Source: Robertmurraya massiliosenegalensis JC6 (GTDB taxonomy: Bacteria; Bacillota; Bacilli; Bacillales; Cytobacillaceae). From it: DNA of 64,000 nucleotides. Below the pieces are notes generated by a model. The model worked only from the letters and a program-made list of their open reading frames with translations, was not told the DNA's origin and made no database searches. The translations under genes and the position numbers were made by a program. The stretch lies in assembly GCF_000311725.1 (NCBI RefSeq), contig NZ_HE978513.1, positions 284,252-348,251 on the forward strand, in the 5' to 3' direction. Below, piece after piece: positions 50,945 to 59,497 of this stretch; the stretch's first letter is position 1; each line of letters begins with the position of its first letter.

Positions 50945-51580
50945 TCACCTCTTTTTACTTATCGCAACGCCATCACCAACAGGTAAGATGACTGTATCAT
51001 ATTGAGAATGTCCCATAAGCCATTGATTAAAATCATTGATTTTCTTTGCTAAGCTCCGAATTCGCCGATTATCAATATGCGGCTCACAAACAAGCCCTTT
51101 AAATAACACATTATCTGTAACAATAATTCCATCCTCGGCTAAATAGGATGAATACATTTCAAAAAAACGTTTGTACTGCCCTTTCGCAGCATCAATAAAA
51201 ATGGCATGATATGGAGCTAAACGCTTAACCTCAGCTTCAACTTCCAACGCATCACCTTTAATTAAATGGATTTGCTCTTGTTTGCCTGATTGCTGAAAAT
51301 AACTCTCCGCTCTCAAATAACGCTGTTCGTCCCTTTCAATCGTCACAATGGTCGCATTCGGAAGAGCATCAGCCATTCTTAATGCCGAATATCCAATCGC
51401 TGTTCCCACCTCTAAAATGGAAGCAGGCTGCAAAATACGCAGAATTTGTAGAAGAGCCTCCATTCCAGTCGATTCCATAATCGGTACTTGATGCTCTTTC
51501 GCTTCTTCTTCCATCTGTTGAAAAAGAGCGGATCGTTTCGGAATCATCTGTTCAATATATTTCTCTATTTCTCCATGCAT
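50945..51580 (-). CDS. trmR: tRNA 5-hydroxyuridine methyltransferase TrmR
   Basis: A 211-residue O-methyltransferase of the CCoAOMT type (YrrM). SAM motif ILEVGTAIGYSALRM near residue 60 and the metal-binding D in FIDAAKGQY are present. It methylates ho5U34 to mo5U34 in Bacillus tRNAs. It heads trmR-trhP1-trhP2(-udk), so the full ho5U-to-mo5U pathway is one operon. Confidence 0.93.
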   Translation of the reverse strand: MHGEIEKYIEQMIPKRSALFQQMEEEAKEHQVPIMESTGMEALLQILRILQPASILEVGTAIGYSALRMADALPNATIVTIERDEQRYLRAESYFQQSGKQEQIHLIKGDALEVEAEVKRLAPYHAIFIDAAKGQYKRFFEMYSSYLAEDGIIVTDNVLFKGLVCEPHIDNRRIRSLAKKINDFNQWLMGHSQYDTVILPVGDGVAISKKR

Positions 51581-51822
51581 CTATTGTCCCACCTCAGTTC
51601 TCCCAATTTCAATGAAACGGAAGATTACATATCTATAGACATGAAAAAATAGCGTTCACAAAAGTAGATTCGCTAGGAAACGGGCTAAGCCATCAAAAGG
51701 AATCGAGCATTTCTGTGATACACGCTATCGGCTGTCCTATAAAACACTTTTTCTATTTTAGCATAAATGTTTCGTTATCACAATAATCGAAGCAAGTCTA
51801 GAAAAATGTTTTATTTTTCTAT

Positions 51823-51859
51823 AAAAAGCGAGAATGTACGCTGACATCCTCGCTTTTTT
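51823..51859 (-). terminator. Terminator of mltG
   Basis: Bases 51823-51837 pair with 51844-51858 (one G-U) around a 6-base loop; T residues follow on the minus strand. Confidence 0.85.
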
Positions 51860-51861
51860 GA

Positions 51862-52989
51862 TTATTGTATATGCTCTGCTTTCTTTTGATTATGTTCATC
51901 TAATGTTTTAGAGAACAACACTTCTCCAGAACCTGTAGCTAAGAAATATAAGAAATCTGTTTCTGCTGGGACTAACGCTGCTTCGATAGAAGATACACCT
52001 GCGTTGGCAATTGGCCCAGGTGTTAACCCTGTATTCACATACGTATTATAAGGATCATTAATTTCTAAATCCTCATATAACACTCTATCCTTATGTTCTC
52101 CAAGTGCATATAAAACAGTCGGATCGGTTTGTAGAGGCATGCCCACATCCATGCGATTGTAAAAAACACTCGCAATCTGATCTCTTTCTGTCTGCTGGGT
52201 TGCTTCTTCTTCAATAAGTGAAGCCATCGTTAAGAGCTGATGAGGAGTATACTCCTTTTCTGTCATCGGTCCTGTATATTCTGCAATCACATCTTGAGTC
52301 TTCGCTAGCATGACTGTAACAATTTCTTCAATCGAAGGGTCTTCCTTATAATAAGGATAAGTTGCAGGGAATAAGTATCCTTCCAAAGGATATTTAATCT
52401 CTTCATTAAATATTTCTTCTGTTAAAAGGTTCGGATATAATTGCATCATTTTGCGAATAAATTCTTCATCATTTAATTGCGCAAATACTTCATCCACATC
52501 ATGATCGGTCTTTTCACCAATGATCGTAGCAATTTCTTTTAACTGTTTTCCTTCAGGGATTGCGATTTGAAAAACCACTTCCTCCGCAATTTTACCTGTT
52601 TTCAAGCTATCAATGATTTCTGGAAATGTCATTGCAGGTGTCATTGTATACTCGCCGGCCATAAAGCCGGATTCATTCTTGAACTTTACGTAGTATTTAA
52701 ACACTTTGGCATCTTTTATAATGCCATTATCCTCTAATATTTGCGAAATTCCTGTGACCGAAGATCCAATAGGGATTTCAACCTCTTTTTCTGTTTTGCT
52801 TTTTGGATCAACTGGTTCTAAGGCACTTTTTATGTAAAAGTATCCTCCTGTTAATGTGCCAGCTACAAGTAAAAATAACACAATCGATATAATAAAGACG
52901 ATCTTTCGTACGACTCTAGCTTCTTGTTGACGTTCTATCATTTTCTCACGCATATAATCCTTTTTTGATTTTTTTTCATCAGATGCCAT
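51862..52989 (-). CDS. mltG: Endolytic murein transglycosylase MltG
   Basis: A 375-residue YceG-like protein. Membrane segment at about residues 27-52, then a LysM-like region and the catalytic domain with the essential Glu in ASLIEEEA near residue 258. It cuts nascent glycan strands and sets chain length. ATG at 52989 with GGGGGG; the TTG one codon upstream is less likely. Confidence 0.94.
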   Translation of the reverse strand: MASDEKKSKKDYMREKMIERQQEARVVRKIVFIISIVLFLLVAGTLTGGYFYIKSALEPVDPKSKTEKEVEIPIGSSVTGISQILEDNGIIKDAKVFKYYVKFKNESGFMAGEYTMTPAMTFPEIIDSLKTGKIAEEVVFQIAIPEGKQLKEIATIIGEKTDHDVDEVFAQLNDEEFIRKMMQLYPNLLTEEIFNEEIKYPLEGYLFPATYPYYKEDPSIEEIVTVMLAKTQDVIAEYTGPMTEKEYTPHQLLTMASLIEEEATQQTERDQIASVFYNRMDVGMPLQTDPTVLYALGEHKDRVLYEDLEINDPYNTYVNTGLTPGPIANAGVSSIEAALVPAETDFLYFLATGSGEVLFSKTLDEHNQKKAEHIQ

Positions 52990-53181
52990 CAATTTCCCCC
53001 CAATAAAAGAAAATGGATATCATTTCCTCTACTATCCATACATCTCGCATTATTATACTATATTTTTTTTAAGAATATCGCAATAAAAGACAAAAAACAC
53101 CTTATTTTCGTCACAAGACAACAAAAAAGCTGGAAAATTTCAGGGGGTGGAAATCAGCATTTACACGTTACTGACACCATG

Positions 53182-53213
53182 AAAAAAGCTGGCGCTTAAG
53201 CGCCAGCTTTTTT
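53182..53213. terminator. Symmetric terminator after yrzB
   Basis: A perfect 16-bp inverted repeat (A6-GCTGGCGCTT and its complement) centred at 53197, with T tracts both ways. Confidence 0.88.
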
Positions 53214-53222
53214 CATTAATTC

Positions 53223-53510
53223 CTATTCGTCATCTTGTTCTTCAAGGAAAGTATTTAACATTTCCTCAATTAAATCCCATTCTTCTTCTGTTTCAATCGG
53301 TTGAAGATCTCCGTCTTTATTGTCCTCAGATGGAACGAAAGCGGAGGCATGAATTTCAATTTCCTCATCGTCTGAATCATCTTCTCCAATTGGATAATAA
53401 AGAACGTACGACTTGTTAAATTCATCAGAATCGAAGGTAAATAAGATTTCACAAAGCTGTTCGTTTCCTTCTTCATCAATTACTGTAATGTTGTTATCAC
53501 CGTGGTTCAT
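53223..53510 (-). CDS. yrzB: DUF1292 protein YrzB
   Basis: A 95-residue acidic protein (starts [18 protein letters not shown]). DUF1292 proteins are small and conserved in the yrzL-ruvX-yrzB cluster of Firmicutes. About one third Asp/Glu. Function unknown. ATG with GAGGTG. Confidence 0.93.
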   Translation of the reverse strand: MNHGDNNITVIDEEGNEQLCEILFTFDSDEFNKSYVLYYPIGEDDSDDEEIEIHASAFVPSEDNKDGDLQPIETEEEWDLIEEMLNTFLEEQDDE

Positions 53511-53540
53511 TTTTTCACCTCATCATTTTTTCTAAACATT

Positions 53541-53957
53541 TTATTTTTGACTGTCTAAATATCCTTGTAAAATCATGACTGCTGCCATTTTATCGATCAC
53601 TTTTTTGCGTTTTTTTCGACTCACATCTGCTTCAAGAAGGACTCTTTCAGCAGCCATTGTCGTCAAACGCTCATCCCAATAAACGATAGGTAAGCCGAAT
53701 CTCTTTTCAAGTTCGCTCCCATAAAATTGACTCGCTTCACCTCTAGGACCGATCGTGCCATTCATATTCTTTGGCATGCCAACAACGATTTTCGATACAT
53801 CATAGTCATTAATAATTTTTCCAATTTGCTCAAAACCAAACATATTTTGTTCTTCATTTATCCGAATGGTCTCCAAGCCTTGGGCTGTCCACCCCAGTTC
53901 ATCACTAACAGCGACGCCGACTGTTTTAGAGCCGACGTCTAGTCCCATCATTCGCAT
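53541..53957 (-). CDS. ruvX: Holliday junction resolvase-like RuvX (YqgF family)
   Basis: A 138-residue RNase H-fold nuclease. Catalytic acidic residues are in [16 protein letters not shown] (D6), the middle [10 protein letters not shown] strand and the DERLTT motif. Homologues act in 16S rRNA 5'-end processing (YqgF) as well as junction cleavage in vitro. It follows yrzL by 3 bp. Confidence 0.94.
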   Translation of the reverse strand: MRMMGLDVGSKTVGVAVSDELGWTAQGLETIRINEEQNMFGFEQIGKIINDYDVSKIVVGMPKNMNGTIGPRGEASQFYGSELEKRFGLPIVYWDERLTTMAAERVLLEADVSRKKRKKVIDKMAAVMILQGYLDSQK

Positions 53958-53960
53958 AGA

Positions 53961-54230
53961 TTATGATCCCTCTCGCTGTCGTTTCAAATAAGATTTCACG
54001 AGTTCTTCAATGATCTCGTCTCTTTCAAGTTTACGAATGATATTTCTCGCATCCCGATGACGCGGTATATATGCCGGATCTCCTGAAAGTAGGTAACCAA
54101 CAATTTGATTTATAGGATTGTACCCTTTTTCTTGAAGAGCCTCATACACTTCAAACAGCACTTCATTAACATCATGTTCAAAAGGCTCTTCCGGAAAACT
54201 AAATCGCATTGTCTTATCAAATGAGCTCAT
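53961..54230 (-). CDS. yrzL: IreB family regulatory protein YrzL
   Basis: An 89-residue IreB protein; in Enterococcus IreB is a substrate of the Ser/Thr kinase IreK and affects cephalosporin tolerance. The N-terminal [10 protein letters not shown] contains the threonine position phosphorylated in IreB. ATG at 54230 with GAGGTG. First gene of the yrzL-ruvX-yrzB unit, downstream of alaS. Confidence 0.92.
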   Translation of the reverse strand: MSSFDKTMRFSFPEEPFEHDVNEVLFEVYEALQEKGYNPINQIVGYLLSGDPAYIPRHRDARNIIRKLERDEIIEELVKSYLKRQREGS

Positions 54231-54398
54231 GGTATGCACCTCGCTTTTCTTTCTTTCACGATCATTGGTAAAATTCGTTTGCATTTTTTTCAAAAAACAT
54301 TTTCATAACTGGTGCACAATCTACATGCATTCCATTTTGTGAAGTCGAATATGTTACCTACATTTTACACTACTTTGCTATAAACACAAAACGCTGTC

Positions 54399-57032
54399 TT
54401 AAAAAGATTTCACAAATTCTTCTACAGCTGCAAGAGCGTCATCAAGTTTGTTTGGATCCTTACCACCAGCTTGTGCCATATCTGGACGGCCGCCACCGCC
54501 ACCACCGCAACGTGTTGCTACTTCCTTAACAATCTTTCCTGCATGATAGCCTTGGTCGATTAAATCTTTCGTCACGGCAGCAATGATATTGACCTTCTCT
54601 TCATTAACGCTACCTAAAACTAAGATTGCTGAGCCCAATTTTTGCTTTAAATCATCAGCCATATTACGAAGATTATTCATGTCCATTCCTTGAACTTTTG
54701 CAGATAAAACCTTTATCCCATTCACTTCTTTCACTTGATCGACGAGGCTTCCTGCTTCAATATTGCCGAGCTTAGCAGCAAGCGATTCATTTTCTCTTTG
54801 CAATTGTTTAACTTCTGCAAGCAACGCATCAATACGATTCACGACATCTTTTGGATTCGCTTTAAGCTTAGCACCAGCAGATTTTAACACGGTGATCTGT
54901 TCATTCATTTGTTGATAAGCAGCTTCGCCTGTCACAGCTTCAATACGTCTCGTTCCTGCTCCAATTCCAGTTTCAGAAACAATTTTAAACAATCCAATGA
55001 CCGAAGTATTCGGAACATGACAGCCTCCACAAAGCTCTAAACTGTAATCTCCTACTTGAACAACGCGGACGATATCCCCATATTTCTCGCCAAATAGAGC
55101 CATTGCTCCCATTGCCTTCGCTTCTTCGATTCCTTTGTAATCAATATTGACATGAAGTCCATGCCATATTTTCTCGTTCACGATTGCTTCAATTTGCTCA
55201 AGCTCCTCTGCTTTTACTTGACCAAAATGCGAGAAGTCAAAGCGGAGACGATCCGCTTGAACGAGGGAACCAGCCTGATTGACATGTGTACCGAGAACAT
55301 CTTTTAATGCTTGATGTAATAAATGAGTTGCTGTGTGATTTTTGATGACCTTATTGCGATTTAGTTCATGAACAGTTGCGATTATTTGCGCATTTTCCGT
55401 TAATATTCCTTGTTCTACGACTGCACGATGAAGGTTTTGACCATTAGGTGCTTTTTGCACGTCTTTGATAGAGACCTTCAGTCCATCAGCTTCAAGTGTA
55501 CCTTCATCCGCAATTTGTCCACCACTCTCAGCGTAAAATGGTGTTTCATCAAGGATAATTTGCACTTCTTCTCCTGCTTGTGCAGCTTGAACAAGTTGGC
55601 CATCTTTCACAATTGCTAACACTGTAGCATTTGTTTGAAGCTTGTCATAACCAATAAACTTGCTTTCTACTTTGATCTCTCCTAAGACGCCACCTTGAAC
55701 TTGCATTGAATCAACATCTTGTCTTGCCGCACGAGCCCGTTCTCTTTGTGCTTCCATTTCAAGCTCAAAACCATCATGGTCGACTTTCATGCTTTCTTCT
55801 TCTGCATACTCTTCTGTAAGCTCAACTGGAAAACCATAGGTGTCGTATAAACGGAAAACATCCTTGCCTTGAATCATGTTGCTTCCATTATCTTTTTCTT
55901 TTTTCATAATCGAAGCTAAAATATTCAAGCCTTCATGGAGTGTTTCATGGAAACGTTCTTCTTCGTTTTTAATTACCTTTTGAATAAAATCGGTTTTGCC
56001 TTTCACTTCAGGATAGAAGTCCGACATAATTTCTCCAACGACAGGAACCAATTCAAACATAAATGGACGGTTAATATTAATTTGCTTTGCATAACGAACA
56101 GCACGACGGAGAAGACGTCGTAAGACATACCCACGCCCTTCATTAGATGGAAGCGCCCCGTCCCCTACAGCAAAGGCTACTGTACGAATATGATCGGCAA
56201 CAACTTTGAAAGCAACATCTGTTTCCTTATTTTGACCATATTTTACACCAGAAATTTCTTCAGTAGCGCGAATAATCGGGATAAACAAATCTGTATCAAA
56301 ATTGGTTGGAACGTCCTGAACAACAGAAGCCATCCGTTCTAGACCCATTCCTGTATCAATATTCTTCTTTGGAAGTGGTGTGTACGTTCCATCTGGATTA
56401 TGATTAAATTCGGAGAACACTAAATTCCAAACTTCTAAATAACGATCGTTCTCTCCACCTGGATATAATTCTGGATCTTCTGGATCATTGCCATACTTTT
56501 CACCACGATCGTAAAAGATCTCCGTATTTGGACCACTTGGGCCTTCTCCAATATCCCAGAAGTTCCCCTCTAAACGAATGATACGTTCTTCAGGTACACC
56601 AATTTTGTTGCGCCATAATTCAAATGCTTCTTCATCTTCTGGATGAATCGTGACCGATAATAATTCTGGACGAAAGCCGATCCACTTTTTATCCGTTAGA
56701 AATTCCCAAGCCCATGCAATTGCTTCTTCTTTGAAATATTCACCGATGGAAAAGTTTCCAAGCATTTCAAAGAACGTATGGTGACGAGCAGTCTTACCAA
56801 CATTTTCAATATCGTTTGTACGAATTGATTTTTGGGCATTTGTAATGCGCGGATTATCAGGAATAACACGTCCATCAAAGTATTTTTTTAATGTCGCTAC
56901 TCCTGAGTTAATCCAAAGTAAGGATGGGTCATCATGAGGGACAAGTGGAGCACTCGGTTCAACAGCATGACCTTTTTCCTTAAAAAAATCTAAAAACATG
57001 CGACGTATTTCAGCACCGGTAAGATTCTTCAT
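54399..57032 (-). CDS. alaS: Alanyl-tRNA synthetase
   Basis: An 877-residue class II synthetase. Catalytic domain with motif 1-3 ([17 protein letters not shown]), tRNA-recognition domain, editing domain with zinc ligands HTATHLLH (near 563) and CGGCH, and a C-terminal DHHA1 domain. Its expression is set by the alanine T-box leader (57057-57311). Confidence 0.98.
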   Translation of the reverse strand: MKNLTGAEIRRMFLDFFKEKGHAVEPSAPLVPHDDPSLLWINSGVATLKKYFDGRVIPDNPRITNAQKSIRTNDIENVGKTARHHTFFEMLGNFSIGEYFKEEAIAWAWEFLTDKKWIGFRPELLSVTIHPEDEEAFELWRNKIGVPEERIIRLEGNFWDIGEGPSGPNTEIFYDRGEKYGNDPEDPELYPGGENDRYLEVWNLVFSEFNHNPDGTYTPLPKKNIDTGMGLERMASVVQDVPTNFDTDLFIPIIRATEEISGVKYGQNKETDVAFKVVADHIRTVAFAVGDGALPSNEGRGYVLRRLLRRAVRYAKQININRPFMFELVPVVGEIMSDFYPEVKGKTDFIQKVIKNEEERFHETLHEGLNILASIMKKEKDNGSNMIQGKDVFRLYDTYGFPVELTEEYAEEESMKVDHDGFELEMEAQRERARAARQDVDSMQVQGGVLGEIKVESKFIGYDKLQTNATVLAIVKDGQLVQAAQAGEEVQIILDETPFYAESGGQIADEGTLEADGLKVSIKDVQKAPNGQNLHRAVVEQGILTENAQIIATVHELNRNKVIKNHTATHLLHQALKDVLGTHVNQAGSLVQADRLRFDFSHFGQVKAEELEQIEAIVNEKIWHGLHVNIDYKGIEEAKAMGAMALFGEKYGDIVRVVQVGDYSLELCGGCHVPNTSVIGLFKIVSETGIGAGTRRIEAVTGEAAYQQMNEQITVLKSAGAKLKANPKDVVNRIDALLAEVKQLQRENESLAAKLGNIEAGSLVDQVKEVNGIKVLSAKVQGMDMNNLRNMADDLKQKLGSAILVLGSVNEEKVNIIAAVTKDLIDQGYHAGKIVKEVATRCGGGGGGRPDMAQAGGKDPNKLDDALAAVEEFVKSF

Positions 57033-57056
57033 CTATTATTCCTCCTATCTGTTTTT

Positions 57057-57311
57057 AACAAATAAAAAAAGCCCCCATTCCTAAACAGGGACGAGAACTT
57101 TTGCTTCCGCGGTACCACCCTGATTACGAATGATAAGCCTCATTCATCTCTCAAAGCCTTTTAACGCAAGGTTACGGCAGGGATTAGCCTGCATTCTGGA
57201 TTAGCCTTCTGTTACCCTTCATCTAGAATTTCTTTCAGCCAAGGAAATTCCTCTCTTTACAGATGGACTGTAACATACTTGTTCCTTCATCATGTTTTCC
57301 TATTAATTCCT
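57057..57311 (-). promoter_or_regulatory. T-box riboswitch of alaS (alanine)
   Basis: The T-box sequence (AGGGTGGTACCGCGG core) lies at 57107-57125 on the minus strand. A likely alanine specifier GCT is at 57203-57205 in GAAGGCTAATCC. A GTCCC/GGGGGC hairpin followed by TTTTTTT lies at 57057-57095. Uncharged tRNA-Ala would stabilise the antiterminator and allow alaS transcription. GGCTAATCC occurs twice, 18 bp apart, so which copy is the specifier is not certain. Confidence 0.93.
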
Positions 57312-57317
57312 ATACGC

Positions 57318-57347
57318 ATTATAGCGAGTAAAAATTATGTTTGTCAA
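57318..57347 (-). promoter_or_regulatory. sigma-A promoter of alaS
   Basis: Consensus TTGACA, 18-bp spacer and consensus TATAAT on the minus strand, immediately upstream of the T-box leader. Confidence 0.85.
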
Positions 57348-57350
57348 TAT

Positions 57351-58421
57351 TTAACCTTTTACCCTTGCCTGAATAAAGTGATTTCTAGAGTGGAGCAAGG
57401 TTACTTTTAAAATTGCAAGAATCGGAACCCCTACGATTAATCCAATAACACCGCCTATTTCTCCACCAGCAAAAAGTGCTAGCATGATCATCAATGGGTG
57501 CATATGAAGACTTTTTCCGACAATAAGGGGAGACAAAATATTTCCTTCTAGAAATTGCAATATGAATACAATGATAATCGAAGTAATGACCATTTTCATC
57601 GACATTGTGGCGGCAATAATCGTTATGGGCACAAGCGCAATGATCGGTCCAAAGTAAGGGATAATATTGGTAATGCCAACAATCACCCCAAGTAGTAAAG
57701 GGTATTTCATTTTTACAAACCAAAACAAAAGGGCAGCGATCGTTCCGATGGAAGCACCGACTAAAATTTGCCCACGAATATAGCCTCCTAAAGATTCATC
57801 AATATCTCTTAAAAATTGGACTCCTCGCTTTCTCCATTTTCTTGGCGTTAAGTACCATGCTGCTTTTTTCATCAATTCCACATCTTTAAGCATGTAAAAA
57901 GTGATAAAAGGAATAAGCGCAATCATCACCAGCGAATTTAATATCCCGACGAGATAATCTAATACCTTCGTTAACATTCGATCCAGCGCCGCTTCCGCTG
58001 CTATTATCCCATCGTCAACCCGATCTTGAAACCCTTCCGGCCAAGCTGAAGTTTGCTCTTGAATTAAGAACACCCAATTCCGATATTGATTTGCGAATTC
58101 TGGAGCACTCTCCACTAAATCTCTGAGCTGAACAATAAAAGCTGGGAGGCCTTTATAAATAGCCAAAGCAATCCCACCAAAGAAGAGAAAATATATGACG
58201 AGGATTGATAACCAGCGGGGGAAATAGGTCTCATGTAGTTTTTCCACGATTGGATGCAATAAATAAGTGATAAATGCTGAAATCAGAAAGGGTGTAAGGA
58301 TCAGGCCAATCATATGAAAAAAAGGTACCCAAATGGGCTTTAGCTTCAAAAAAACATATAAAAGAACAAATAATAACAATAGAAAGCCGAACCGATAAAG
58401 CCATCTGAATCGATTATCCAT
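57351..58421 (-). CDS. yrrI: AI-2E family transporter (YrrI)
   Basis: A 356-residue integral membrane protein of the UPF0118/PerM family. Seven or eight membrane segments are visible with the conserved GANITNIIPYFGP-like stretch (VGITNIIPYFGPIIA near residue 240) and GGEIGGVIGLIVGVP near 320. Substrates vary in the family; autoinducer-2 transport is only one case, and other members act as Na+/H+ antiporters. ATG with AAGGAGG. Confidence 0.9.
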   Translation of the reverse strand: MDNRFRWLYRFGFLLLLFVLLYVFLKLKPIWVPFFHMIGLILTPFLISAFITYLLHPIVEKLHETYFPRWLSILVIYFLFFGGIALAIYKGLPAFIVQLRDLVESAPEFANQYRNWVFLIQEQTSAWPEGFQDRVDDGIIAAEAALDRMLTKVLDYLVGILNSLVMIALIPFITFYMLKDVELMKKAAWYLTPRKWRKRGVQFLRDIDESLGGYIRGQILVGASIGTIAALLFWFVKMKYPLLLGVIVGITNIIPYFGPIIALVPITIIAATMSMKMVITSIIIVFILQFLEGNILSPLIVGKSLHMHPLMIMLALFAGGEIGGVIGLIVGVPILAILKVTLLHSRNHFIQARVKG

Positions 58422-58483
58422 TCTTTCTACCTCCTTATCGTTAGTGTGGAAGTCAGGTGTGAAAATATACTTTTAAGAAGGTA

Positions 58484-58510
58484 AAAAACTCCCCCCGTAT
58501 AAGGGAGGAG
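58484..58510 (-). terminator. Terminator of the zinc-ribbon gene
   Basis: CTCCTCCC and GGGGGGAG pair with one mismatch around TTATAC, followed by TTTTTT on the minus strand. Confidence 0.8.
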
Positions 58511-58518
58511 CAAACGGA

Positions 58519-58710
58519 TTAAAGAATGTAACGTCGTACATCCTCATCAAAAAGATCGTCCAGTGAACTTAAGGATCCATCCTCTTCAACTTGATGTGTG
58601 CTGATCATGCCTTGAGACACAGTTAGTTCAATGAAGCAGTTCCAGCAGTAATATTGATTGATTCCGATCTTACCAATATCTTTACTTTGACAGTTAGGAC
58701 AATTGAACAT
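58519..58710 (-). CDS. 63-residue zinc-ribbon protein
   Basis: MFNCPNCQSKDIGKIG then YYCWNC: two CxxC pairs (residues 4-7 and 22-25) that form a zinc ribbon, followed by a short acidic tail (SSLDDLFDEDVRRYIL). B. subtilis has small genes (yrzQ/yrzR) at this position and this may be one of them; I cannot decide which. The function is not known. ATG with AGAGGGG. Confidence 0.82.
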   Translation of the reverse strand: MFNCPNCQSKDIGKIGINQYYCWNCFIELTVSQGMISTHQVEEDGSLSSLDDLFDEDVRRYIL

Positions 58711-58736
58711 GGCAAAAGACCCCTCTTATCTAAATT

Positions 58737-59207
58737 TTATGTTTGTATATTTACGATAATGGCGTCTTTCCCAATTTTAGGTGGAGCATCGCTTTTAAAA
58801 ACTCGCTTCCCTTCCGTTATATCAGCAAAGAAGCCATCCGAACATTCATACCCTAAGATTGTGCCCAGTTCCTCGTGAAAATATACGTCCTGGAGAATTC
58901 CCAGTCGCTCGCCTTCTGCTGACAATAACGGCTTGCCCACCAATTTTTCCTTTCCGTCAAGGACATGATAAGAACTGTTTACTGGTTGGAACTCCATTTT
59001 ATCTTCCAGCATGATCCCATCCGTTCCAAATGACGAAATGTCCTTTAATGGAATGAGACATGGCTTTTTAAACAGAGCGCCTCTTTTGACCAGCACACCT
59101 TCAACTTCACCTTGATCCGATAAACAAATATCACAAACTTCTCCTAATTTCTCTCCAGAGCTCTTCACATATATTGGGAGACCTTTTAGTATCGAAACTG
59201 TTCGCAG
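58737..59207 (-). CDS. yrrD: PRC-barrel domain protein YrrD, probable CTG start
   Basis: A 156-residue protein with two PRC-barrel-like units (about 1-75 and 80-150), starting LRTVSILKGLPIYV. The SD AAAGGTG lies nine bases before a CTG at 59207, and family members as I recall begin MRT. The in-frame GTG at 59219 is part of that SD. No ATG is available. PRC barrels bind RNA or protein partners; function of YrrD is unknown. Confidence 0.82.
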   Translation of the reverse strand: MRTVSILKGLPIYVKSSGEKLGEVCDICLSDQGEVEGVLVKRGALFKKPCLIPLKDISSFGTDGIMLEDKMEFQPVNSSYHVLDGKEKLVGKPLLSAEGERLGILQDVYFHEELGTILGYECSDGFFADITEGKRVFKSDAPPKIGKDAIIVNIQT

Positions 59208-59340
59208 GAGATATCCCACCTTTCCGAACAGTTATAGTTTTTCGCAGGATGGAAAGTTTCATTAAAAGAAAGGTTTACCAAAGGTGGTCACCCAATGGTG
59301 ATTGTTTGTCGTAGTGCTACTGTGAATAGCTCTGCTCAGG

Positions 59341-59466
59341 ATTGCGGGGGTTTAGTTGGTGATTGCGGGTAAATCAGAGATTATTGCGGGGGTTTTCCTA
59401 GTTATTGCGGGTAAATGGCCTTTAATTGCGGGATTTTCAAGGACAATTGCGGCTCTTCATTAAATC
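59341..59466. repeat. Six-unit 21-bp phased ATTGCGG array
   Basis: ATTGCGG starts at 59341, 59362, 59383, 59404, 59425 and 59446: exactly 21 bp apart. Units 1 and 3 continue GGGTTT, units 2 and 4 GTAAAT, so a 42-bp superperiod is also visible. The spacer bases differ otherwise. It lies between recD2 and yrrD (gap 59208-59497), which has no other content I can name. Confidence 0.85.
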
Positions 59467-59497
59467 AAAAAAATAAGAGCACCACCAACTTGGCACT

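Noticed and set aside
57385-57723. 112-codon frame inside yrrI on the same strand
   Set aside because: Cys/His/Tyr-rich out-of-frame reading of membrane-protein codons; the yrrI frame is clearly the conserved one.
59341-59466. CRISPR array reading of the ATTGCGG repeats
   Set aside because: Repeat unit is only 7-8 bases with 13-14 base gaps, there are no cas genes and no leader; far too short for CRISPR.
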